From contig CP107926.1 of the NCBI GenBank assembly GCA_036015235.1, positions 4,731,501 through 4,795,500 on the forward strand: a stretch of 64,000 bases of DNA, in the 5' to 3' direction. Shown here piece by piece: positions 46,189 through 55,155 of the stretch; the first letter of the stretch is position 1, and every line of letters starts with the position of its first letter. Below the pieces are notes generated by a model that searched no databases, was not told the origin of the DNA, and was given only the letters and a program-made list of their open reading frames with translations. Source of the DNA: Streptomyces sp. NBC_00433. Lineage in GTDB: Bacteria > Actinomycetota > Actinomycetes > Streptomycetales > Streptomycetaceae. Both the position numbers and the translations under genes were made by a program.

Positions 46189-46219
46189 TCGCGTGCCCCC
46201 GTGTGCCGCCGTGTACGGC

Positions 46220-47662
46220 TCAGCGGGCCGCGCCGGTGACGATCCAGCGGCCGGAGCGGGCGCGCAGCCACAGGGCGGCGAGCCGGGTGAGCATCATGAG
46301 CGTCATGGCCCACCACAGGGCGGTCAGGCCCGCCCCCAGGGCCGGCACGGCGAAGGCGACCGGAGCGAAGACCGCCAGCGTGACCAGCATCGACCAGGCG
46401 AGATACGGGCCGTCCCCGGCGCCCATCAGCACCCCGTCGAGGACGAAGACCACCCCTGAGACCGGCTGCGAGACCGCGACCACCAGCAGCGCGGACATCA
46501 GCGCGTCCCGCACGGCCGGGTCGGAGCTGAACAGCGGCCCGATCAGCGGCCGGGCCAGCGCCACCAGCAGCCCCAGGACGACACCGCAGGCCACACCCCA
46601 CTCGATCATCCGCCGGCAGGCGGCACGGGCGCCGTCCGCGTCCTCGGCGCCCAGGTAGCGGCCGATGATGGCCTGGCCGGCGATGGCGATGGCGTCCAGC
46701 GCGAAGGCCAGCAGCGACCAGACGGTGAGGGTGATCTGGTGCGCGGCGATCTCGGTGTCCCCGAGCCGGGCGGCCACCGCGGTGGCGATCAGCAGCACGG
46801 CCCGCAGGCTGACCGTACGGACCAGCAGTGGCAGCCCGGCGCGGGCGCACGCGCGGATCCCGGCGGGGTCCGGGCGCAGCGCCGCCCACCAGCCGCCGGT
46901 GCCCCCGCTGTGGCCGCCGGAGCCGCTGCCGCCCGTCTGGCGGCGGATGCCGCGGACCACGACCCACAGGTAGACCGCCGCCATGCCGTTCTGCGCGATG
47001 ACGGTGCCCCAGGCGGAGCCCGCGATGCCGAGGCCTGCGCCGTAGACGAGGGTGGCGTTCAGCCCGGCGTTGGCGGTGAAGCCGCCGACGGCGACCACCA
47101 GCGGGGTGCGGGTGTCCTGCAGGCCGCGCAGCACACCGGCGGCGGCCAGCACCATCAGCATCGCGGGGATGCCGAGCGAGCTGATCCGCAGGTAGCTGGT
47201 GGCATAGGGCGCCGCCGTCCCCGAGGCGCCGAAGAGGTCGACCAGTGCCGGCGCGGCCGGCAGCACGGCGGCGATCACCAGGGCGCCGAGCAGCAGGGCC
47301 AGCCAGATGCCGTCCACGCCCTGCCGCAGCGCGGCGGGGAGGTCGCCGGCGCCGACCCGGCGGGCGACCGCGGCGGTGGTGGCGTAGGCGAGGAAGACGA
47401 AGATGTTGACGGCGGTGGTGAGCAGCGCGGCGGCCACGCCGAGCCCGGCGAGCTGCGCGGTGCCGAGGTGGCCGACGACCGCGCTGTCCACCATCACGAA
47501 GAGCGGTTCGGCGACGAGCGCGCCGAAGGCGGGCAGCGCCAGGGCGACGATCTCCCGGTCGTGACGGCGCCGCCCGGCGGGACGGCGGTCGCGGTCGGGC
47601 CCCGGGCTGCGGGCCCCGGGCTCCTGCTTGTGTGGCGGCTCGGCGACGGGATTCACAAGCAC
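46220..47662 (-). CDS. MATE family efflux transporter (DinF type)
   Basis: A 480-residue exporter with 12 helices, drug or toxin out in exchange for cation. Visible: REIVALALPAFGALVAEPLF, VVGHLGTAQLAGLGVA, and GVLRGLQDTRTPL, all typical of the DinF branch. GTG 47660-47662 is used; a second in-frame GTG at 47654-47656 is as likely, and neither has a clear ribosome site. Divergent from dnaB. Confidence 0.88.
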   Translation of the reverse strand: MLVNPVAEPPHKQEPGARSPGPDRDRRPAGRRRHDREIVALALPAFGALVAEPLFVMVDSAVVGHLGTAQLAGLGVAAALLTTAVNIFVFLAYATTAAVARRVGAGDLPAALRQGVDGIWLALLLGALVIAAVLPAAPALVDLFGASGTAAPYATSYLRISSLGIPAMLMVLAAAGVLRGLQDTRTPLVVAVGGFTANAGLNATLVYGAGLGIAGSAWGTVIAQNGMAAVYLWVVVRGIRRQTGGSGSGGHSGGTGGWWAALRPDPAGIRACARAGLPLLVRTVSLRAVLLIATAVAARLGDTEIAAHQITLTVWSLLAFALDAIAIAGQAIIGRYLGAEDADGARAACRRMIEWGVACGVVLGLLVALARPLIGPLFSSDPAVRDALMSALLVVAVSQPVSGVVFVLDGVLMGAGDGPYLAWSMLVTLAVFAPVAFAVPALGAGLTALWWAMTLMMLTRLAALWLRARSGRWIVTGAAR

Positions 47663-48087
47663 AGCTTAATCGTCCACAAGTAAGAGGTGAAGTGCGCCAA
47701 TGACTATTACGTATGACTGCGTAGAGTGATCTCCTCCGCGTTGTTTGTGGCGATCTTGGTCGACCGGGAAAAGTTTTTCTCCTGCACAGGCTATGGATGA
47801 AGAAAGTGCAGGTCAGGAGGTGTCCACGGGATGACCTTGCAGGTTGTCCACAGCACTGTCCCAAGGCCTGTACACAGGTTGGAGGCAGTTCTCCACAGGT
47901 ATGCCGCCGTCATCCACACCCCCTGTGGATAACCGCCTTGGTCCAGGCCGCCGCTGGCCCTACCGTGGAGCCTCCGTCCGGCATGCGTGAGCGCAGCCGG
48001 GCGGATCGAGGATCGGAGCGGTGCCGTGAAAGAGTGGCACGCACGCGGGGTCCGGCCGGACCGGTCGGACGGGAGGAGGTGGCGGGG
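47663..48087. promoter_or_regulatory. dnaB upstream region with DnaA boxes (425 bases)
   Basis: No gene. It has a perfect TTGTCCACA at 47844-47852 and a perfect TGTGGATAA at 47924-47932, with partial boxes at about 47820, 47891 and 47912. A -10-like TAGAGT lies at 47722-47727. The long open frame that reads into dnaB from 47797 lacks any conserved protein sequence and is taken as non-coding. Confidence 0.6.
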
Positions 48088-49545
48088 GTGACCCAGCCCG
48101 AACCCGCCGACGACCACTGGCCCGACCCGCCGGACGACCGCCCCGGACCGCCGCCCGGAGTCAGCCCCTTCCGCAAGAAGACCGCCTCCGACGACAACCG
48201 CTACTCCGAGGGCGGCGGCGGCTTCGAGCGTGTCCCCCCGCAGGACCTCGACGCCGAGCAGTCCGTGCTCGGCGGCATGCTGCTCTCCAAGGACGCCATC
48301 GCCGACGTCGTCGAGGTGATCAAGGGCGCCGACTTCTACCGGCCCGCCCACGAGACCATCTACACGGCGATCCTCGACCTCTACGCCCGCGGTGAGCCCG
48401 CAGACCCCATCACCACCGCCGCCGAGCTGACCAAGCGCGGCGAGATCGCCCGCGTCGGCGGCGCCCCCTACCTGCACACCCTGGTCAACGCCGTCCCCAC
48501 CGCGGCCAACGCCGAGTATTACGCCGAGATCGTCCACGAGCGGGCGGTGCTGCGCCGGCTGGTCGAGGCAGGCACCCGTATCACCCAGATGGGATACGCG
48601 GCCGACGGCGACGTGGACGAGATCGTCAACAACGCGCAGGCCGAGATCTACGCCGTCACCGAGCAGCGCACCTCGGAGGACTACCTCCCGCTCGGCGACA
48701 TCATGGAGGGCGCCCTCGACGAGATCGAGGCGATCGGCTCCCGCAGCGGCCAGATGTCCGGTGTCCCCACCGGCTTCACCGACCTGGACTCCCTCACCAA
48801 CGGCCTGCACCCGGGCCAGATGATCGTCATCGCGGCCCGCCCCGCGATGGGCAAGTCGACGCTCGCGCTGGACTTCGCCCGGACGTGCTCCATCGCGAAC
48901 AAGATGCCCAGCGTGATCTTCTCCCTCGAGATGGGCCGCAACGAGATCGCCATGCGCCTGCTGTCCGCCGAGGCCAGGGTCGCTCTGCACCACATGCGCT
49001 CGGGCACGATGACCGACGACGACTGGACCAAGGTCGCCCGCCGGATGTCCGACGTCACCGAGGCACCGCTGTACATCGACGACTCGCCCAACCTGTCGAT
49101 GATGGAGATCCGCGCCAAGTGCCGCCGCCTCAAGCAGCGCAACGACCTGCGGCTGGTCGTCATCGACTACCTCCAGCTGATGCAGTCCGGCGGTTCCCGC
49201 CGCCCCGAGAGCCGCCAGCAGGAGGTCTCGGACATGTCCCGGAATCTCAAGCTGCTGGCCAAGGAGCTGGAAGTCCCGGTCATCGCCCTCTCGCAGCTCA
49301 ACCGTGGCCCAGAGCAGCGCACCGACAAGAAGCCGATGGTCTCCGACCTGCGCGAATCCGGCTCGATCGAGCAGGACGCCGACATGGTGATCCTGCTGCA
49401 CCGCGAAGACGCCTACGAGAAGGAGTCCCCGCGCGCCGGCGAGGCCGACCTGATCGTCGCCAAGCACCGCAACGGCCCCACGGCCACCATCACCGTGGCC
49501 TTCCAGGGCCACTACTCCCGCTTCGTGGACATGGCCCAGACCTGA
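48088..49545 (+). CDS. dnaB: Replicative DNA helicase
   Basis: A 485-residue hexameric helicase that unwinds the fork. GTG 48088 follows GGGAGGAGG with 10 bases spacing; it gives a normal ~45-residue disordered start before RVPPQDLDAEQSVLGGMLLS. The RecA-like core has Walker A AARPAMGKSTLALD, Walker B RLVVIDYLQLMQS, and the later ALSQLNRGPEQRTDKKP. It has no intein, unlike some actinobacterial DnaB. Loading is expected through DciA. Confidence 0.97.
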   Translation: MTQPEPADDHWPDPPDDRPGPPPGVSPFRKKTASDDNRYSEGGGGFERVPPQDLDAEQSVLGGMLLSKDAIADVVEVIKGADFYRPAHETIYTAILDLYARGEPADPITTAAELTKRGEIARVGGAPYLHTLVNAVPTAANAEYYAEIVHERAVLRRLVEAGTRITQMGYAADGDVDEIVNNAQAEIYAVTEQRTSEDYLPLGDIMEGALDEIEAIGSRSGQMSGVPTGFTDLDSLTNGLHPGQMIVIAARPAMGKSTLALDFARTCSIANKMPSVIFSLEMGRNEIAMRLLSAEARVALHHMRSGTMTDDDWTKVARRMSDVTEAPLYIDDSPNLSMMEIRAKCRRLKQRNDLRLVVIDYLQLMQSGGSRRPESRQQEVSDMSRNLKLLAKELEVPVIALSQLNRGPEQRTDKKPMVSDLRESGSIEQDADMVILLHREDAYEKESPRAGEADLIVAKHRNGPTATITVAFQGHYSRFVDMAQT

Positions 49546-49642
49546 CCGCCCGGCTTGGAGAACCGCGCGAACAGGTCGGGGATGCGGAAGAATGCAGGCC
49601 TCGCGCTCGTCCGAGGTCGCGCTCGGCGCGCGGTCCGGCGGA

Positions 49643-50164
49643 TCAGTCGGTCAGGACCAGCCGCTGGCGGCCGTCGATGAGTTCGCGGACCGCGTCGAGG
49701 TGGCCGGTGTGGCAGGCGGTCTCGGTGATGACGTGCAGCAGGATCTCGCGGTGGCTGTGCAGGTTCTGTTCGCCGAAGAGTTCGGTCGGCCACCAGGCGG
49801 GGGCGGTGTCCGGGGGCGTGGCGGTGATGATCGCGTCGGCGAGTGAGGTCTCACGGCGGTAGAGGTCCAGTATCGCGGCGGCCGGGACTTCGGGGTCCAG
49901 CAGCCAGGCGTTGGGCTCCTCGTCCAGGGCCGCGATGACGGCCGGGTCTCCCGCGAGGACCGCGCCGAACCAGAAGCGCTCGACGTCCAGCGCGAGATGG
50001 CGGACCAGGCCCAGGCAGCTCCAGCCGGACGGCAGGACCGGGCGGCGCAGGTCCGCCTCGCCGAGTCCGTCCAGGATGCCCAGCACATGCCTGCGCTGGC
50101 CGGTCAGGCAGTCCAGCAGCGTCGCGATCTCGGGACCGGGCTGCTCCGCGGTCGGCTCCGTCAT
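49643..50164 (-). CDS. DinB-fold protein
   Basis: A 173-residue four-helix bundle of the DinB/DUF664 type. Possible metal-site histidines are in LVRHLALDVERFWFG, HSHREILLHV and ETACHTGHLDAVRELIDG. In actinobacteria several such proteins are mycothiol- or bacillithiol-dependent transferases; the substrate here is unknown. ATG 50162-50164 is preferred to an upstream start because the family begins near here. No clear ribosome site is seen. Confidence 0.83.
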   Translation of the reverse strand: MTEPTAEQPGPEIATLLDCLTGQRRHVLGILDGLGEADLRRPVLPSGWSCLGLVRHLALDVERFWFGAVLAGDPAVIAALDEEPNAWLLDPEVPAAAILDLYRRETSLADAIITATPPDTAPAWWPTELFGEQNLHSHREILLHVITETACHTGHLDAVRELIDGRQRLVLTD

Positions 50165-50258
50165 GGGCACACCGTACAAGCCGCCCCGAGCGGACAACCC
50201 GCACCCCCGGAACCGCGGGACGCGGCTCCGGGGCTGTCCTTCCCGGGGAGGGGAAGGG

Positions 50259-53200
50259 TCAGGTGGTGGTCCACACGAAGGTCGCGGAACCGGCGGCGCC
50301 GTCCTGGTCCTTCGCGGTGACCGTGACGGTGTAGCTGCCGGTCCGGGTCGCCGCGCCGGTGAAGGTGCCGCTCGCGCTGAGCGAGATGCCGGGCGGCAGG
50401 CCGGACGCGGTGTAGGCGCGGTGTGCCGCGGCCGGGTCGAAGGCCCAGTCGACGGCGGAGTGCACCGGGCTGCTCATGCCGTGCGGGTTGGGCACGGACA
50501 GCGCGGCGGCGGTGGCGGGCGCCGCGGAGTCTGCGGTGGCCGACTTCGGGGCGAGGGCGGCGGCGATGGCGCCGTTGACCGTGGTCGGCACGGTGAGCGT
50601 GCCGGTCTGCGGCAGGTTGCGGGAGGAGTCGCCCACCAGGATCTGGTAGGTGCCCGCGGCTGTGGTCCAGTTGTTGCTGCCGGTGTTCCAGTAGGCCAGA
50701 TCGTGGGTGCTGACCGTGAAGGTCAGCGTCTGCGACTGGCCCGGGTTGAGGGTGACGCGCTGGTAGCCGCGCAGCTGGTGCACCGGCTCCCCGGTGGGCG
50801 CCGGGTCGCCGACGTAGAGCTGGGCGACGTCCGTGCCCGCCCGCGACCCGGTGTTGGTCACCGTGACGTGGACCGTGGCATTGCCGCCGTTGAGCGCGCC
50901 GACCTGCAGGTTGCTGTAGCCGAAGGTGGTGTAGGACAGGCCGAAGCCGAACGGGAAGAGCGGCTCGATGTTCCTGGCGTCGTACCAGCGGTAGCCGACA
51001 TCCAGGCCCTCGCTGTACTGCACCTGCCCGTTGGTGCCGGGCCACTGGGCCGCGGTGTCGGCGGGCACGTCGGCCAGCGACTTGGGGAAGGTCACCGGCA
51101 GCTTGCCGGACGGGTTGACGTCGCCGAAGATCAGCGCCGCCATCGCCGTGCCGGTCTGCTGGCCCGGGTAGAAGCCCTCGAAGACGCCCGCGACCTGGTT
51201 CAGCCACGGCATGTTGATGGCCGAGTTGTTGTTGAGCACCACGATCGTGTGCGGGTTCGCCGCGGCGACCTGGGCGATCATGTCGTTCTGCTTGACCTGG
51301 CTGCCGCCGTTGTCGGGCAGGTCGAGGGTGGTGGTGTCGTGCTCCTCGTTGCCGTAGTTGTCGCTGGCGTAGACGATCGCGACGTCGGAGGAACGGGCCA
51401 GGGTGACCGCGGAGGCCAGGTTCGTCGCGTCGTCGTACTGCACGGTGGTGCCGGTGCCGGCGACCCAGTTCTGGATGCCGGTGATCGGCCAGACCGTGCC
51501 GGAGCTGGTCACGGTGGCGCTGCCGCCGCCGATGGACTGCACTCCGGCTCCGCCGTCCCAGCCGATCACGGCGATCGAGTGGGTGGTGGCGGTGGACAGC
51601 GGCAGGATGCCGTTGTTCTTGAGCAGGACCGTGCCCTCCTCCGCGCCCTGGAGCGCGACCTGCACATGTGCGGGAGTGGTCACGGTGGCGTCCCGCGAAC
51701 CGCTCGGCGCCTTGTCGAACAGGCCGAAGGTGAAGAACTGCGTGAGCAGCCGGCTGACCATGGTGTTGAGCGTGGTCTGGCTGACCGTGCCGTTGGCGAC
51801 GGCCTGGGCCAGGAAGTCGGCGAAGAAGTAGCCGTTGGGCATCTCCACCGTCAGGCCCGCGTTGGCGGACTCCACGGTCGAGTGGGTGCCGCCCCAGTCG
51901 CTGGTGATGAAACCGCCGAAGTTCGCCTGGCTGTACAGCCCGGTGTTCATCAGGTCCGGGTTCTGGCAGGCCGGGACGTTGTTGACGATGCTGTACGCGC
52001 ACATCGCCGCGGCCGGCGAGCCCTGCTGCACCGCCGCCTGGAAGGCGGGCAGATACAGCTCCTGCATGGTCCGCTTGTCGACGATGACCGTGCCCGCCGG
52101 GTTCTCGATGTTGTAGACGGCCACATGCTTCATCTCGGCCATCACACCCTGGCTCTGGATGCCTTTGATGTCGGCCGTGGCCATCTGCCCGTTGAGGTAC
52201 GGGTCCTCGCTGAAGGTCTCGAACGAGCGGCCCCAGCGCGGGTCGCGGACGATGTTCAGTGTCGGGCCGAGCGCCACCTGCACGCCCTTGCCGGCGAACT
52301 CCGCGCCGATCGCGGCGCCGTACTGCTGCTCCAGCGCGTTGTCGAAGGTCGCCGCGGACGCGTTGGCGGACGGCATCTGGGTCACTCCGCCGAGTCCGTC
52401 GCCGACGCCGTGCGGGCCGTCCTGCAGACTGATGTTCGGGATGCACAGCGACGGGATGCCGGTGATGTTGCCGATGTACGGCGAGGAGTTGTTGTTGCCG
52501 TGCAGGATCGACACCTTCTGCGCGGTGGTCATCTGCGCCATGACCTGCGAGACGCGGGTGGAGACCGGAGCGGTGGACCCGACCCACGGGCAGCTGCCGT
52601 CACCGCCGCCGGGCGGCGGGGTGGTGGTGCCGCCACCGGCGGTCAGCAGGGTGAACTCCCACAGCGAGTAGCCGTACTGGGTCGCGCGGACCGTGCCGTA
52701 CATCCGCACGTAGCGGCCGGTGGCGTTGAAGGAGAGGTTCTCCACCCCGCCCGTGCCGTTGGTCGTGGAGTAGGCGGTGTTCCACGTGGAACCGTTGTCG
52801 GAGACCTGGATCTGGTACGCCTTCGCGTAGGCCGTCTCCCAGCTCAACTGAGCCCCGCAGAGCGCCTGCGAGGAGCCGAGGTCGACCTGGACCCACTGCG
52901 GGTCGGACGCCGCGCTGGACCAGCGGGTGCCCGCATTGCCGTCGAAGGCGGCCGAGGCGGGGGTCCCGGCGTTCTCGGTCGAGGACGCCGTGGCGGGCTT
53001 GCCGAGCGCGGCCGTGGTCGTACCGCAGGTGGCGGGCGGGGTGCCGCCGCCGGAGCCGCCGTAGACCTGGAACTCCCACAGGGAGTAGCCCCACTGGGTG
53101 CCGCGTGCTGTGCCGTACATCCGCACGTAGCGGCCGGTGGCGTTGAAGGAGAGGTTCTCCACCCCGCCCGTGCCGTTGGCCGTGGAGTAGGCGGTGTTCC

Positions 53201-53990
53201 ACGTGGAACCGTTGTCGGAGACCTGGATCTGGTACGCCTTCGCGTAGGCCGTCTCCCAGCTCAACTGAGCCCCGCAGAGCGCCTGCGAGGAGCCGAGGTC
53301 GACCTGGACCCACTGCGGGTCGGACGCCGCGCTGGACCAGCGGGTGCCCGCATTGCCGTCGAAGGCGGCCGAGGCGGGGGTCCCGGCGTTCTCGGTCGAG
53401 GACGCCGTGGCGGGCTTGCCGAGCGCGGCCGTGGTCGTACCGCAGGTGGCGGGCGGGGTGCCGCCGCCGGAGCCGCCGTAGACCTGGAACTCCCACAGGG
53501 AGTAGCCCCACTGGGTGCCGCGTGCTGTGCCGTACATCCGCACGTAGCGGCCGGTGCCGGTGACGTTCAGGGTCTGGACGCCGCCGGTGCCGGTGGCCGT
53601 GGAGTAGACGCTGTTCCATGTGGAAGCGTTGTCCGACACCTGGATCTGGAAGGACTTGCCGTAGGCGGTCTCCCAGTTCAGCACCACCTGGGTGATCGGC
53701 TGGCTGGAGCCGAGGTCGACCTGGAGCCATTGCGGGTCGGACGCGGCGCTTGACCAGCGGGTGCCGGTGTCGCCGTCGACCGCCGCGCCCGCGGTGAAGG
53801 CGTCCTGCACGGACGAGGCCGTGGCGGGCTTGCCCTGGGAGAGCAGGACCGGCGTGGCGGCGCGGGACGAGGTCGCCACGATCGACAGATAGGCCGAGGC
53901 GATCATGACCAGTACGAGCAGGACGATGGCCTGCGGTGACTGTCGGAAACGTTTACGGGAAATGGAGAGCCCTTGTGGGGTGACCCTCAT
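50259..53990 (-). CDS. Secreted GH3 glycosidase with three discoidin domains
   Basis: 1243 residues. A basic start and hydrophobic stretch (about 22-44) form a signal or anchor. Three F5/8C domains lie at about 46-172, 183-311 and 322-450; the last two are nearly identical. The GH3 catalytic core (about 470-1000) has GRSFETFSEDPYLNG and the nucleophile Asp698 in FITSDWGGTHST; PLFPFGFGLSYTTF is the typical end of the second lobe. A Fn3-like domain (about 1005-1085) and a C-terminal putative-Ig domain follow. It probably acts as an exo-beta-glycosidase on plant or fungal polymers. A promoter with LacI-type operators precedes it. The start is 53988-53990. Confidence 0.93.
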   Translation of the reverse strand: MRVTPQGLSISRKRFRQSPQAIVLLVLVMIASAYLSIVATSSRAATPVLLSQGKPATASSVQDAFTAGAAVDGDTGTRWSSAASDPQWLQVDLGSSQPITQVVLNWETAYGKSFQIQVSDNASTWNSVYSTATGTGGVQTLNVTGTGRYVRMYGTARGTQWGYSLWEFQVYGGSGGGTPPATCGTTTAALGKPATASSTENAGTPASAAFDGNAGTRWSSAASDPQWVQVDLGSSQALCGAQLSWETAYAKAYQIQVSDNGSTWNTAYSTANGTGGVENLSFNATGRYVRMYGTARGTQWGYSLWEFQVYGGSGGGTPPATCGTTTAALGKPATASSTENAGTPASAAFDGNAGTRWSSAASDPQWVQVDLGSSQALCGAQLSWETAYAKAYQIQVSDNGSTWNTAYSTTNGTGGVENLSFNATGRYVRMYGTVRATQYGYSLWEFTLLTAGGGTTTPPPGGGDGSCPWVGSTAPVSTRVSQVMAQMTTAQKVSILHGNNNSSPYIGNITGIPSLCIPNISLQDGPHGVGDGLGGVTQMPSANASAATFDNALEQQYGAAIGAEFAGKGVQVALGPTLNIVRDPRWGRSFETFSEDPYLNGQMATADIKGIQSQGVMAEMKHVAVYNIENPAGTVIVDKRTMQELYLPAFQAAVQQGSPAAAMCAYSIVNNVPACQNPDLMNTGLYSQANFGGFITSDWGGTHSTVESANAGLTVEMPNGYFFADFLAQAVANGTVSQTTLNTMVSRLLTQFFTFGLFDKAPSGSRDATVTTPAHVQVALQGAEEGTVLLKNNGILPLSTATTHSIAVIGWDGGAGVQSIGGGSATVTSSGTVWPITGIQNWVAGTGTTVQYDDATNLASAVTLARSSDVAIVYASDNYGNEEHDTTTLDLPDNGGSQVKQNDMIAQVAAANPHTIVVLNNNSAINMPWLNQVAGVFEGFYPGQQTGTAMAALIFGDVNPSGKLPVTFPKSLADVPADTAAQWPGTNGQVQYSEGLDVGYRWYDARNIEPLFPFGFGLSYTTFGYSNLQVGALNGGNATVHVTVTNTGSRAGTDVAQLYVGDPAPTGEPVHQLRGYQRVTLNPGQSQTLTFTVSTHDLAYWNTGSNNWTTAAGTYQILVGDSSRNLPQTGTLTVPTTVNGAIAAALAPKSATADSAAPATAAALSVPNPHGMSSPVHSAVDWAFDPAAAHRAYTASGLPPGISLSASGTFTGAATRTGSYTVTVTAKDQDGAAGSATFVWTTT
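52778..52793. other. parS-like site 10 (inside GH3 gene)
   Basis: TGTTCCACGTGGAACC; 14-bp core perfect. Confidence 0.85.
53195..53210. other. parS-like site 11 (inside GH3 gene, duplicate of site 10)
   Basis: TGTTCCACGTGGAACC, exactly 417 bp from site 10. The first discoidin domain has a degenerate version at 53612-53627 (TGTTCCATGTGGAAGC). Confidence 0.85.
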
Positions 53991-54059
53991 GTGTCTGCTC
54001 CTACGTGTCGGAATGCAACAGCGGGTGTGGGGGGTGGTAGGAGGAACCGCCAGCGGGCT

Positions 54060-54071
54060 GAGAGCGCTCTC
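54060..54071. promoter_or_regulatory. LacI-type operator in GH3 leader
   Basis: GAGAGCGCTCTC, a perfect 12-bp palindrome with the central GCGC of LacI/CebR sites, about 6-17 bases past the expected transcription start, where binding would block transcription. Confidence 0.7.
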
Positions 54072-54083
54072 TGGCAGAGGTGA

Positions 54084-54112
54084 TATCTACGCCCGGCCCT
54101 GGGGGGTGTCAA
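54084..54112 (-). promoter_or_regulatory. Promoter of GH3 gene
   Basis: On the minus strand, TTGACA (54107-54112) and TAGATA (54084-54089) are exactly 17 bp apart, the best sigma-70 (HrdB) promoter in the window. The leader would be about 87 bases. Confidence 0.8.
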
Positions 54113-54166
54113 CCTTTCTGACACGTAGCGGCGGGTGAAAACGCTTGCTTTGACGGTGAGTTGACC

Positions 54167-54180
54167 TGGGAGCGCTCCCG
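54167..54180. promoter_or_regulatory. CebR-like operator
   Basis: TGGGAGCGCTCCCG differs from the published CebR box TGGGAGCGCTCCCA only in the last base. It lies 55 bases upstream of the GH3 -35 and 39 bases before the methyltransferase gene, so it could serve either. Confidence 0.7.
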
Positions 54181-54218
54181 TCCCGCACTCCGGCCCGCCC
54201 GGATGGGAACCTGGGGGA

Positions 54219-55115
54219 ATGGACGAGGACAGGCAAGCGAACAAGCGCCAGGACAGGGAACCGGGCCGGATCACGGTCGAGTTGGAGGGCGTCCCCGAGA
54301 CGCTGCTGTGGAATCTCTACCAGCGGTCGGTGGAGGCCGCCCGCCCCGGCAAGCGGGTGCTCGACGACCCGCGCTCGGTGGAGCTGGTCGAGCGGATCGA
54401 CTACCCCTTCGAGCGCTTCGGCGGCGACGGCATGTCCCAGTGGCACGCGCTGCGGGTCGCCTGCCTCGACGGGGAGGTGCGGCGCTTCCTCGCCGCCCAT
54501 CCGGGCGGCACGGTGGTGGCGCTCGGCGAGGGCCTGGAGACGCAGTTCTGGCGGGTGGACGACGGCCGGGTGCACTGGCTGACGGTGGACCTGCCCGAGA
54601 CGGTGGAGGTACGGGGGAAGCTGCTGCCCGACGACCCGCCGCGGCGCCGAACGGTGGCCTGCTCGGCGCTCGACCTGCGCTGGATGGACGAGGTCGGCGA
54701 CGACACCCCGCCGCAGGATGTGCTGGTGACCGCGCAGGGCCTGCTGATGTACCTGCCGCCGCGCGACGTCAAGCGGCTGATCGCGGCCTGCGCGGAGCGC
54801 TTCCCGGGCGGTTCGTTCCTCTTCGACGCGCTGCCGCGGGGGATGGTGGCCCGCAACCAGGCCGCCGGCACGGAACCCGCCGGGGGCTACCGCGCCCCGC
54901 GCTGGCAGTGGGGCATGGACACCAAGGAATATCCGAAGGTGGCCACCGCCTCGCCGCGGATCGCCGACGTCCGCAGCCTGCCGCTGCCGCGCGGCCGCGG
55001 CGTCTACGCGATCGCCCCGGTCTCGCACCTGCTGCCCGGGGTGCGGTCGATGCGGATGTCGATCGTGTCGGTGCGCTTCGGCCCCGCCGACTACCGTAAT
55101 GACGCGCGGGCCTGA
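54219..55115 (+). CDS. Class I SAM methyltransferase (LCM/PPM family)
   Basis: A 298-residue protein of the leucine-carboxyl-methyltransferase-like group common in actinobacteria. Start: VELEGVPETLLWNLYQRSVE with the usual ARP-GKRVLDDP that follows. The SAM-site equivalent is TVVALGEGLETQFWRVDDGR; the later stretch DVLVTAQGLLMYLPPRDV is typical. Substrate unknown, often small molecules. ATG 54219; no strong ribosome site. Divergent from the GH3 gene. Confidence 0.82.
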   Translation: MDEDRQANKRQDREPGRITVELEGVPETLLWNLYQRSVEAARPGKRVLDDPRSVELVERIDYPFERFGGDGMSQWHALRVACLDGEVRRFLAAHPGGTVVALGEGLETQFWRVDDGRVHWLTVDLPETVEVRGKLLPDDPPRRRTVACSALDLRWMDEVGDDTPPQDVLVTAQGLLMYLPPRDVKRLIAACAERFPGGSFLFDALPRGMVARNQAAGTEPAGGYRAPRWQWGMDTKEYPKVATASPRIADVRSLPLPRGRGVYAIAPVSHLLPGVRSMRMSIVSVRFGPADYRNDARA

Positions 55116-55155
55116 CGCCCGCTCGGCCAGCGACGGCGGAAGGACGTGACGGCGG

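Larger units (their letters stand above)
52693..53554. repeat. 417-bp tandem duplication inside GH3 gene
   Basis: Bases 52693-53137 are repeated at 53110-53554 at an offset of exactly 417 bp (139 codons). In the part I compared, only one difference is seen (GGTCGT against GGCCGT, Thr to Ala). The frame is kept. Each unit carries one discoidin domain and one parS-like site. Confidence 0.9.
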
